A stretch of DNA of 14,099 bases from Pseudomonadota bacterium. Lineage in GTDB: Bacteria > Myxococcota > Myxococcia > Myxococcales > Anaeromyxobacteraceae. The stretch is taken from assembly GCA_023428085.1 (NCBI GenBank), contig JAEYZK010000001.1:1-14099 (forward strand), in the 5' to 3' direction. The notes beneath the pieces were generated by a model that had not been told where the DNA came from, searched no databases, and saw only the letters and a list, made by a program, of their open reading frames with translations. Positions within the stretch are counted from its first letter, which is position 1; each line of letters opens with the position of its first letter. Below are positions 1 through 6,111 of the stretch, one piece after another. A program made the translations under genes and the position numbers.

Positions 1-2
1 CG

Positions 3-2744
3 CTCGAGGGCCTGCACCGGCTGGGCGCGCTCGAGGCGGCGGCGCGGCGGCACGACGTCCGGGGCGGCGCGCTGGGCCCCGCGAAGAAGGACCTCGTGGC
101 CGCCTGGAAGGACCTCCGCGCCGAGGCCGCCGACGTGCTCGCCGCGCCGCAGCGGGCCGAGCTCGCCCGGCTCGTCGCCGAGGCCGAGCGCCGGTACGCG
201 GCGCGCAAGCGGCGGGCGCGCGCCGTGGACTTCGACGACCTCCTCCTCCGCGGCCGCGCCCTCCTCGCGGGCGACGCCGCGCTGCGCGCGGAGCTCCGCG
301 GGAGCCTGCGCGCCCTCCTCGTGGACGAGTACCAGGACGTGAACCCCGTGCAGCAGGACCTCGTGGACCTGCTCGCGCGCCCCGGGCCCGAGGGGCCCGG
401 ACCGATCCTCGTCGCGGTGGGGGATCTCAAGCAGTCGATCTACCGGTTCCGCGGGGCGGACGTGGCCGTGTTCGCGCGCCTCGTCCGGGCGTTCACGGCG
501 GGGGAGGGGAGGGTCCTGCACCTCACCGAGAACCACCGCTCCGCGCCCGCGGTGCTCGACCTCGTCAACGCCGTCTCGCAGGGGACGCTCCAGCCGCCCG
601 CGGGCGCGGCGCCGCGCGATGACGAGATCTCCTTCCGCCCCGAGGACCGCCTCCAGCCGCAGCGCGCGGAGGGGGCGCGCCCGGCGTGCGAGCTCCTCGT
701 GGACGAGGACGCGGACGGCGACGCCGAGGAGCGGCGGCTCCGCGAGGCCCGGGCCATCGCGGCGCGGATCGCGGCGCTCGTCGCCGGCGACGCCGGCGTG
801 CGCGTGCACCCCCGCCCCGTGGACGGCGCCCCGCAGGCGGCGCGGGCGCCGCGCCACGGCGAGGTCGCGCTCCTGTTCCGCCGCCTGACGCAGCTCGGCC
901 CGTACGAGCGCGCGCTGCGCGAGGCCGGGATCCCGTACCGCCTCGCCCGCGGCGGCGGGTTCTACCAGGCGAGCGAGGTCCGGGACGTGGGGGAGCTGCT
1001 CGCGGCGCTCGCCGATCCCGAGGACGCGCTCGCGTGGGCCGCGCTCCTCCGCTCGCCGATGTGCGCGGTCTCGGACGGCGCGCTCTTCCTGCTCTCGCGC
1101 CTCGGCCTCGCCCGGCTGCACGGGCTCGCGCCCGCGGCGATCGACGCGGCGCTCCCCGGCGATCTCCTGGCGGAGGACGAGCGGGCGCGGCTGCACCGGT
1201 TCCTCGACGCCTGGCGCGGGCTCCACGCGGTCCGCGACCGGCTCCCACTCCCCGAGCTGCTGGGGCGCGCGGTGGAGCAGCTCGATCTCGACGCGGCCCT
1301 GCTCGCCGCGCCCGACGGCGAGCGGCGCGCCGCCAACCTCGAGAAGGCGCTGGCGCTCGCCGCCCGGTTCGCGGGGACGGGCGGCGGCCCCGCGGAGCTC
1401 GCGGCCCACCTCCGCGCCCTCGCCGCGCGCCCGCCGCGGGAGCCGGAGGCCGCGCTCGAGGACGCCGACGCGGTCGCGCTCCTCACGATCCACCAGGCGA
1501 AGGGGCTCGAGTGGCCGGTGGTGTTCGTGCCGGAGCTGGGCGCCGCGCCGCGGAACGACACGCGCCAGGTCCTGCTCGACGCGGCGGGCCGCCTCTGCAC
1601 CTCGCTCGTGGATCCCGTCCGCGAGGAGCTCGTCAGGACCGCGTCGGTCGAGCGGGCGCGCCAGTGGGATCGCCGGGCGGACGACGCGGAGTCGCGGCGC
1701 CTCCTGTACGTCGCCCTCACGCGGGCGCGCGATCACCTCGTGCTCTCGGGCGAGGGGAGGCCGCAGAGCTGGCGGGGGATGGTGGAGGCGGCCGTGGGCG
1801 GCAGGGAGGACCTCCTCCGGAGGGTGCCGTACCCGACCCCGGCGGCCGCCGGCCCGGGGCCCGAGCCCTCCGCGACCGGAGCGGCGGATCCGGACGGGCT
1901 CGTCGCCCCCGTCCTCCCCGCCGCGCCGCCGCTGCCCGCCGTGCGGTTCGCGGTCACCGCGCTCGCCGAGTACGCGCGCTGCCCGCGGCGCCACCTGCTC
2001 GGGCGCGTGCTCGGGATCCCCGAGCCGCGGGGAGACAGCGCGCCGCCCGCCGACGACCCCGCGCGCGCGACGGAGCGCGGCACGCTCGCCCACGCGATGC
2101 TGGCCGAGGCCGATCTCTCCGCGCCGCCCCTCGAGCGCCGCGCGCTGCTCGCGGCGGTCGCGACCCGGCGCGGCTACGACCCGCAGAGCCCGGGGGTCCG
2201 GCGGATCCTGTTCGAGGTGCTCGCGTTCGCGGAGTCCCCCGCCGGCGCGCGCCTCGCCCAGGCGGCGCGCGAGGGGCGGCTCTCGCGCGAGGTGCCGTTC
2301 CTCCTCCGGCTCGACGGCGCCGGCGCCACCGCGGTCTACCTCGTCGGCGCGCTCGACGCGCTGGTCCGGGGTCCGGCGAAGGACGAGCTGACCGTCATCG
2401 ACTACAAGTACGCCTCCCCGCGCGCCGCGTCGGCCGAGCGGTACCGGCTCCAGCTCACCGCGTACACGCTCGCCGCGTCCCGCGCGTTCCCGCGGCTCCG
2501 GGTGCGCGCCGCGCTCCAGTTCCTCCGCGGCGATCTCCGGACGCTCGATCTCACCCCGACCCCGGCCGAGCTCCGGCGGTTCGAGGAGCTCGCGCCGCAG
2601 CTCGCGGGCGAGCTCGCCGCGCTCCGCGCGCCGACGCCGGCCGAGCTCGGGCGCGACCTCGCGCGGTGCAGCGCGGAGGGGTGCGGGTACGTGGGGCGGT
2701 GTTTCGGGAACGAGGCGAACTTCTCTCCTCGGGCACGGGCGTAG
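3..2744 (+). CDS. addA: AddA-like UvrD/RecB-family helicase-nuclease, 5' end missing
   Basis: This is the C-terminal part of a superfamily 1A helicase fused to a RecB-type nuclease, as in AddA of AddAB double-strand-break repair. The frame is open from base 3, so the GTG at 96 is internal and the Walker A region lies outside the window. Visible helicase motifs are DEYQD (motif II, 324-338), GDLKQSIYRFRGA (motif III, from 420), TIHQAKGLEW (motif V, about 1488) and LLYVALTRARDH (motif VI, about 1700). The nuclease domain follows, with DYK at 2400-2408 and a QLTAY motif shortly after. Cysteines at 1980, 2667, 2682 and 2700 bracket the nuclease and could hold an Fe-S cluster. From family knowledge, such enzymes resect DNA ends for RecA; an addB partner is expected upstream. 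RecB of RecBCD or another UvrD-PDDEXK fusion is possible. Helicase-nuclease identity is near certain; the symbol is less so. Confidence 0.85.
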   Translation, partial: LEGLHRLGALEAAARRHDVRGGALGPAKKDLVAAWKDLRAEAADVLAAPQRAELARLVAEAERRYAARKRRARAVDFDDLLLRGRALLAGDAALRAELRGSLRALLVDEYQDVNPVQQDLVDLLARPGPEGPGPILVAVGDLKQSIYRFRGADVAVFARLVRAFTAGEGRVLHLTENHRSAPAVLDLVNAVSQGTLQPPAGAAPRDDEISFRPEDRLQPQRAEGARPACELLVDEDADGDAEERRLREARAIAARIAALVAGDAGVRVHPRPVDGAPQAARAPRHGEVALLFRRLTQLGPYERALREAGIPYRLARGGGFYQASEVRDVGELLAALADPEDALAWAALLRSPMCAVSDGALFLLSRLGLARLHGLAPAAIDAALPGDLLAEDERARLHRFLDAWRGLHAVRDRLPLPELLGRAVEQLDLDAALLAAPDGERRAANLEKALALAARFAGTGGGPAELAAHLRALAARPPREPEAALEDADAVALLTIHQAKGLEWPVVFVPELGAAPRNDTRQVLLDAAGRLCTSLVDPVREELVRTASVERARQWDRRADDAESRRLLYVALTRARDHLVLSGEGRPQSWRGMVEAAVGGREDLLRRVPYPTPAAAGPGPEPSATGAADPDGLVAPVLPAAPPLPAVRFAVTALAEYARCPRRHLLGRVLGIPEPRGDSAPPADDPARATERGTLAHAMLAEADLSAPPLERRALLAAVATRRGYDPQSPGVRRILFEVLAFAESPAGARLAQAAREGRLSREVPFLLRLDGAGATAVYLVGALDALVRGPAKDELTVIDYKYASPRAASAERYRLQLTAYTLAASRAFPRLRVRAALQFLRGDLRTLDLTPTPAELRRFEELAPQLAGELAALRAPTPAELGRDLARCSAEGCGYVGRCFGNEANFSPRARA

Positions 2745-2756
2745 GCTCGGGCTCGT

Positions 2757-3056
2757 TCACGGGTGTCGGGTCGGGTTGGCCCCGGTCTCGACCGCCTCCT
2801 TCCCGAGATCCCCTCGGTGCCGCACGTCGTCCGTGAAGAGCCCGAACCGCGCGCTCCCCTCGCCGAACTCGCGCTGCACCTCCGACGGGCTCTGGTAGAT
2901 GCGGTCGGGGAGCGATCGCAGGAAGTTGATCGCGTCGACCGACGCGCCGGCCTCCGCGATCGCCTCCGCGAGCTCGTCGCGCGTGATCGGGTATTCCACC
3001 TCGGACAGGATGGACGATGGGGTCCGCTCCGGCGGATCCGCATTGCGGCGTGCCAT
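2757..3056 (-). CDS. DUF2795 domain small protein
   Basis: A 99-residue acidic protein. The ATG at 3056 is preceded by a strong GAGGAGG ribosome binding site six bases upstream, which decides the start; the open frame continuing upstream has no comparable site. Residues 22-70 (YPITRDELAEAIAEAG, then LRSLPDRIYQSPSEV) match the DUF2795 pattern as I know it, in which a YPxTrdeL helix is followed by LPDrxYxSPaDV. That fold is a small helical domain with no established biochemical role. The N-terminus is polar and Arg/Pro-rich, and the C-terminus (ETGANPTRHP) is probably disordered. There is no signal peptide or membrane segment, so it is likely cytoplasmic. The gene converges on addA with 12 bases between stop codons and is divergent from the aldolase gene. 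Family assignment is from motif recognition only. Confidence 0.82.
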   Translation of the reverse strand: MARRNADPPERTPSSILSEVEYPITRDELAEAIAEAGASVDAINFLRSLPDRIYQSPSEVQREFGEGSARFGLFTDDVRHRGDLGKEAVETGANPTRHP

Positions 3057-3191
3057 GGTGGCCTCCTCGGGAAGTCCGGTCGTAAGGTGCGGCGCGCCAC
3101 GCCCGCGGGCCAGGCGAGGCGCCCGAGCTCCGCCCCGGCGAGGCGCCGGCTGCGGCACTGCGCGGCGCCCCGGCCGGAACTCCAGCCTCCG

Positions 3192-3220
3192 TTGCCGGGT
3201 CGGGGCGCCAGCCTTACAAC
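3192..3220 (+). promoter_or_regulatory. Candidate sigma70 promoter of the aldolase gene
   Basis: A -35 box TTGCCG (3192-3197) is followed, after 17 bases, by a -10 box TACAAC (3215-3220); each matches four of six consensus positions. It lies 60-90 bases before the aldolase start in a locally AT-richer patch of otherwise GC-saturated DNA. Transcription would begin near 3227, giving a leader of about 55 bases. No convincing promoter was found for the divergent DUF2795 gene in the same intergenic stretch. Confidence 0.45.
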
Positions 3221-3244
3221 CCGCCCGCCTTTCCAGCACGTCAC

Positions 3245-3266
3245 CGGTCCGGGTACCTCCGGACCG
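3245..3266 (+). promoter_or_regulatory. Leader hairpin immediately before the aldolase ribosome binding site
   Basis: CGGTCCGG (3245-3252) pairs perfectly with CCGGACCG (3259-3266) around a six-base loop, GTACCT. The hairpin ends two bases before the GAGGAG ribosome binding site (3269-3274) of the aldolase gene and would sit inside the predicted leader RNA. The position suggests an influence on translation or mRNA stability; no known riboswitch or protein-binding motif was recognised. Confidence 0.4.
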
Positions 3267-3281
3267 CCGAGGAGCCGACCG

Positions 3282-4211
3282 ATGCCCGAGCGCACCACCG
3301 ACCGCGTGAAGCAGATCCTCTCCTGGTACCCCTCGGACAACCCGGGGACCCTCGCGAACCTCCACCGGCTGCTCATGACCGGGAAGCTCGCCGGGACCGG
3401 CAAGCTCGTCATCCTGCCCGTCGATCAGGGCTTCGAGCATGGGCCCGCCCGCTCCTTCGCCAAGAACCCCGCCGGCTACGATCCCGAGTACCACGTGCAG
3501 CTCGCGATCGAGTCGGGCTGCAACGCGTACGCGGCCCCGCTCGGCTTCATCGAGGCGATCGCGGGCACGTACGCCGGCCAGATCCCGCTCATCCTCAAGG
3601 TCAACAACTCCGACTCGCTCTCGAAGCTCGGCGGCGCGCCGATCTCGGCGGTCACCTCCTCCGTGAAGGAGGCGGTGCGCCTCGGCTGCAGCGCCATCGG
3701 CTACACGATCTACCCCGGCTCCGACGCCCGCAACGAGCAGCTCGAGAACCTGCGCGCGCTCACCGAGGAGGCGAAGGCGAACGGTCTCGTCGTGATCGTC
3801 TGGAGCTACCCGCGCGGCTCCGGCCTCTCGAAGGACGGCGAGACCGCGGTGGACATCTCCGCCTACGCCGCCCAGATCGCCTGCCAGATGGGCGCACACA
3901 TCGTGAAGGTGAAGCCGCCCAAGGGCAACCTCGAGAACGCCGAGGCGAAGAAGGTCTACGAGGAGCAGAAGATCCCGATCGGCACGCTCGCCGAGCGGAC
4001 GCGGCACGTTGTGCAGTCGGCGTTCAACGGCAAGCGCATCGTGATCTTCTCCGGCGGCGAGTCGAAGAGCACCGACGCGCTGCTCGAGGACATCCGCGGC
4101 CTCAAGGAGGGCGGCGCGTTCGGATCGATCATGGGCCGCAACGCCTTCCAGCGCCCGAAGGCGGAGGCGCTCAAGCTCCTCGACGACGTCATGCGGGTCT
4201 TCGCGAGCTAG
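3282..4211 (+). CDS. fbaB: Class I fructose-bisphosphate aldolase, DhnA/FbaB type
   Basis: A 309-residue cytoplasmic enzyme that reversibly cleaves fructose 1,6-bisphosphate to dihydroxyacetone phosphate and glyceraldehyde 3-phosphate in glycolysis and gluconeogenesis. It is the metal-independent archaeal/DhnA class. Seen in the sequence: LPVDQGFEHGP with the conserved Asp47, IVKVKPPKG with Lys209 and Lys211 (one of them the expected Schiff-base lysine), and two phosphate-binding loops, FSGGES (about 256-261) and MGRNAF near the C-terminus. The ATG at 3282 is preceded by GAGGAG with seven bases spacing. The open frame runs further left but has no family similarity there. Length is typical or slightly short for the family (E. 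coli FbaB is about 350). It is monocistronic, with its own promoter and a palindrome after the stop. A related DhnA-family aldolase acting on another sugar phosphate cannot be fully excluded. Confidence 0.93.
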   Translation: MPERTTDRVKQILSWYPSDNPGTLANLHRLLMTGKLAGTGKLVILPVDQGFEHGPARSFAKNPAGYDPEYHVQLAIESGCNAYAAPLGFIEAIAGTYAGQIPLILKVNNSDSLSKLGGAPISAVTSSVKEAVRLGCSAIGYTIYPGSDARNEQLENLRALTEEAKANGLVVIVWSYPRGSGLSKDGETAVDISAYAAQIACQMGAHIVKVKPPKGNLENAEAKKVYEEQKIPIGTLAERTRHVVQSAFNGKRIVIFSGGESKSTDALLEDIRGLKEGGAFGSIMGRNAFQRPKAEALKLLDDVMRVFAS

Positions 4212-4222
4212 CCCGCCCGCCG

Positions 4223-4282
4223 CCCGCTGGCCTGCCCCGGGCTCCGGCTCCTGCCGGACGCTCCGTCGAGCCGGCCAGCGGG
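4223..4282. terminator. Compound palindrome after the aldolase gene, possible terminator
   Basis: CCCGCTGGCC (4223-4232) is perfectly complementary to GGCCAGCGGG (4273-4282), enclosing 40 bases. Inside lies a second hairpin: GCTCCGGC (4241-4248), loop TCCT, then GCCGGA, one bulged base and GC (4253-4261). The outer stem starts 12 bases after the aldolase stop codon. No U-run follows, so it is not a textbook intrinsic terminator. It could stabilise the mRNA 3' end or act with Rho. The pairing is directly visible; the function is inferred. Confidence 0.4.
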
Positions 4283-4342
4283 TGCTCCGTGTCTCGGAAG
4301 GGGTGCAGGCCCACCGGGACGCTGCGTCCCGCCCTGCGCACG

Positions 4343-4365
4343 AAACATGCAGCCCGCGGATGTTT
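4343..4365. promoter_or_regulatory. Operator-like dyad upstream of the DUF507 promoter
   Basis: AAACAT (4343-4348) and ATGTTT (4360-4365) form an inverted repeat with an 11-base spacer. It ends five bases before the predicted -35 box and lies in one of the most AT-rich patches of the window. The half-site spacing and location suit a dimeric regulator bound upstream of a promoter. No specific regulator is identifiable from the site. Confidence 0.35.
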
Positions 4366-4370
4366 TTCGC

Positions 4371-4400
4371 TTGCCTGACCGAGCGAGCGGGGTTTATAGG
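4371..4400 (+). promoter_or_regulatory. Candidate sigma70 promoter of the DUF507 gene
   Basis: TTGCCT (4371-4376) and TATAGG (4395-4400) are separated by 18 bases, each matching four of six consensus positions, and a T-rich patch follows. Transcription would start near 4407, leaving a leader of about 80 bases before the DUF507 start at 4486. The stretch 4212-4485 contains no supported gene; this promoter, the dyad beside it and the palindrome at 4223-4282 account for it. Confidence 0.5.
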
Positions 4401-4485
4401 GCTTTACCTTTTGTTTCCGCGGTCTTCGCTCCGGCACCCGGCCGCAGCGTGGGGCCGGGGCCTCCCAGGCGAGGAACGAGACTCC

Positions 4486-5004
4486 ATGCGGCTCTACCCG
4501 AAGGTCATCCCGACGATCGCCCGCGAGGTCATCCAGACCCTCATGCAGGACGGGGACGTCGAGATCGAGACCCTCCGCATCGCAGACGCCGAGATGGACA
4601 TGGCGGCCATCATGAAGGAGTACCTCGCCGCCGAGGAGAGGGTGAACGCCGCGACCCGCGAGGCGCTCGAGCGTCGCGGGTACGATCATTCCCGGTTCAA
4701 CCAGGTGAAGCGCGAGATGGCGGACGTCCGCGGCTTCAAGATGGGCGAGGAGGGGATCGAGTACGTCATCGGCCAGATGATCGAGTTCCTCCTCATCTCC
4801 CGGAACGTGGAGGAGGTCTACGCCGAGGATCACTCGCTCCGGAAGAAGGTCTTCCAGATCTTCAAGAAGCACCTCGACGTGGACGACGAGATCGATCGCG
4901 AGGCCCGGGCCCGCCTCAAGCACCTGCAGGAAGGCACGAGCGCCTGGGACGTCGAGTACCAGAAGACCGTCGAGCTGCTCCGCAGGTCCCGCGGCCTGAT
5001 CTGA
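4486..5004 (+). CDS. DUF507 family protein
   Basis: A 172-residue soluble, mostly helical and charged protein. The start MRLYPKVIPTIAREVI is typical of DUF507 proteins as I know them, and GAGGAACGAG lies just before the ATG. No molecular function is established for the family. The sequence shows two similar halves: residues 11-61 and 94-144 align over 51 positions without a gap. Both have a hydrophobic helix, a VE pair, an IxK...L core and an R..L end, with about 20 percent identity plus many conservative changes. There are no Cys pairs, signal peptide or membrane segments. The gene has its own promoter and is followed by a REP-like palindrome, so it is probably monocistronic. The Ser/Thr-poor, Glu/Arg-rich helices suggest protein-protein or nucleic-acid contact, but that is only inference. 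Confidence 0.87.
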   Translation: MRLYPKVIPTIAREVIQTLMQDGDVEIETLRIADAEMDMAAIMKEYLAAEERVNAATREALERRGYDHSRFNQVKREMADVRGFKMGEEGIEYVIGQMIEFLLISRNVEEVYAEDHSLRKKVFQIFKKHLDVDDEIDREARARLKHLQEGTSAWDVEYQKTVELLRRSRGLI

Positions 5005-5036
5005 GCCGAGCGAGCTGGGGTGGCCCACCGCCGCCG

Positions 5037-5089
5037 CCCTTCGACTCCGCGGCCTCCTCTGGAGGCCGCTACGCCCAGGGCGGTCGGCC
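5037..5089 (+). repeat. REP-like hairpin repeat, copy R1
   Basis: The element has a fixed layout: left block TCGACTCC (5041-5048), a perfect nine-pair hairpin with arms GCGGCCTCC (5049-5057) and GGAGGCCGC (5061-5069) around TCT, a six-base spacer, then right block CAGGGCGGTCGGCC (5076-5089). Flanking CCGCCCT (5034-5040) can also pair with AGGGCGG (5077-5083). Two more copies lie inside the next gene. It sits 30 bases after the DUF507 stop, where it may act as a 3'-end structure or terminator, although no U-run follows. Bases 5090-5156 hold nothing I can identify. Confidence 0.6.
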
Positions 5090-5156
5090 ATTCAACGCAG
5101 GCGGTGCCCTCGACGATCGCTCGGGGCTGGTCGGCTCCCCACTGCCGGCCGTTTTC

Positions 5157-5184
5157 TTGACCATCGATATCGCTCGCTTACGCT
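5157..5184 (+). promoter_or_regulatory. Candidate promoter of the winged-helix operon
   Basis: TTGACC (5157-5162, five of six consensus positions) and TACGCT (5179-5184) are separated by 16 bases. Transcription would start near 5191, six bases before the ribosome binding site GGGAGGG (5197-5203), giving a compact leader. The same -10 hexamer and the same 16-base spacing occur at the candidate promoter at 9976-10003. A small palindrome, CGATATCG, lies in the spacer. Confidence 0.45.
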
Positions 5185-5211
5185 CGGCAGCTGGGCGGGA
5201 GGGCGTTCGCG

Positions 5212-6111
5212 ATGGGGCAGGCGGTGCACAGGGGGATCCGGGGCAGCGCGACGCTGGCGACGCAGCCGGTCTCGCCGTCCGCCGTCCCCGCCGAGGCGCT
5301 CGCGCCGGGAGAGATGCGGCGCCTCCCGTTCGCCGGCGAGCTCCTCGGGGCCGCCCGCGTCCGGAGCAGCTTCGTCGCCGTCCCGCTCGACGCCTTCGAC
5401 GAGGCGGCGCCGGCCCTGGCGCCGGAGGAGCAGGCCGCGTACCTGCAGCTCATCCGGCTGTCCTACGGCGAGGGGCGCAACTGGTGCCGCGTGCCGAAGC
5501 GCGCGCTCGAGGAGCGGCTCCACGCGTCGGAGCGGCGCCTGCTGCGGATGCTGGACGGGCTCGTCGCGAAGGGGCTCGCCCGACCCCTGCACCGCGACAA
5601 CCGCGGAACGCTCTGGCGCGTCTACCTGCCGCGCGAGGCCGCGGGCGAGGCCGTCGGCGACGCGGTGCTCCTGGGGCGGCCGCAACGGGCTCCCGCAGTC
5701 CGCGTCCGCCCCGAGCCCGTGGACGAGCCTCCCCTCGACTCCGCGGACCGCGCGCCCGGGGCGGACGGCCACGCGCAGCCCGATCCCGACCCAGGCCTCT
5801 TCGCCGCCGCACGGACACCACCGGCGGAGCACCCCCGCGCCGCCGATCCGCTCGCGCGCGCGCTCGCCGAGGCGCGGGGGGAGCTCGACGACGGCGGGCT
5901 CGCGCGCGCCGCGCGCGAGATCGCCGAGCTTCGCGCCGAGGGCCAGTCGCCCGCCCGCATCGAGGCGGCGATCGAGGCGGTGCGCGCGCGGACCACGACC
6001 TCGGGCTGCGCGCGGCCGTCCGCCCTGAGCGGCGCGGACCGCGGCACGGGGTCCGCGGAGTCGACGGGGGGCTCGTTCACGGGTGGGGATCCCCACGGGA
6101 GCACGCCATGA
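5212..6111 (+). CDS. Winged-helix protein with repeat-derived C-terminus, function unknown
   Basis: A 299-residue protein of unrecognised family. Residues 73-140 look like a winged helix-turn-helix: a helix with AAYLQLIRLSYGEG, a basic helix KRALEERL, a recognition-type helix SERRLLRMLDGLVAKGL, and a wing NRGTLWRVYLP. The pattern resembles N-terminal domains of phage or plasmid replication initiators and DnaD-like proteins, but no replication motif is present, so a regulator is equally possible. Residues 160-212 are Pro/Asp-rich and likely disordered. Residues 213-260 form a charged helical segment. Residues 169-190 and 265-291 are encoded by two inverted copies of a DNA repeat. The ATG at 5212 follows GGGAGGG with eight bases spacing. 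The stop overlaps the next start (ATGA), implying translational coupling and supporting both genes. It is likely cytoplasmic. Confidence 0.68.
   Translation: MGQAVHRGIRGSATLATQPVSPSAVPAEALAPGEMRRLPFAGELLGAARVRSSFVAVPLDAFDEAAPALAPEEQAAYLQLIRLSYGEGRNWCRVPKRALEERLHASERRLLRMLDGLVAKGLARPLHRDNRGTLWRVYLPREAAGEAVGDAVLLGRPQRAPAVRVRPEPVDEPPLDSADRAPGADGHAQPDPDPGLFAAARTPPAEHPRAADPLARALAEARGELDDGGLARAAREIAELRAEGQSPARIEAAIEAVRARTTTSGCARPSALSGADRGTGSAESTGGSFTGGDPHGSTP
5716..5780 (+). repeat. Repeat copy R2, forward arm of an inverted pair
   Basis: This 65-base stretch contains the REP-like core seen at 5037-5089: TCGACTCCGCGG at 5735-5746 and GGGCGGACGGCC ending at 5770. The right half of the hairpin is missing. 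Its outer flanks (5716-5730 and 5771-5780) are shared only with copy R3. Against the reverse complement of 6004-6083, the left 34 bases match at 31 positions and the right 22 at 21. The middle segment is 9 bases here and 24 in R3. Confidence 0.7.
6004..6083 (-). repeat. Repeat copy R3, reverse arm of an inverted pair
   Basis: Read on the minus strand this copy has the complete layout: TCGACTCC, a seven-pair hairpin with arms GCGGACC and GGTCCGC (plus-strand 6050-6056 and 6034-6040) around nine bases, a six-base spacer, then CAGGGCGGACGGCC (plus-strand 6014-6027). It faces copy R2 across 223 bases within the same gene and therefore encodes the C-terminal residues 265-291 in an antisense sense. 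Its outer end, GGGCTCGTTCACGGGTG (6069-6085), recurs exactly at 2749-2765. Confidence 0.7.

Noticed and set aside
686..2836. Second rightward frame within addA and large leftward frames opposite it
   Set aside because: The products are Arg/Pro/Ala-rich shadows of a gene whose helicase and nuclease motifs are all in the frame starting at base 3.
3113..3147. Direct repeat GGCGAGGCGCC (3113-3123 and 3137-3147) in the DUF2795/aldolase intergenic region
   Set aside because: Eleven G/C-dominated bases repeated twice are within chance expectation here, and they do not align with either promoter.
2763..3281. Open frame extending the aldolase 173 codons to the left
   Set aside because: It crosses the DUF2795 gene on the other strand, the predicted promoter and the leader hairpin. 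The family start with a good ribosome binding site is at 3282.
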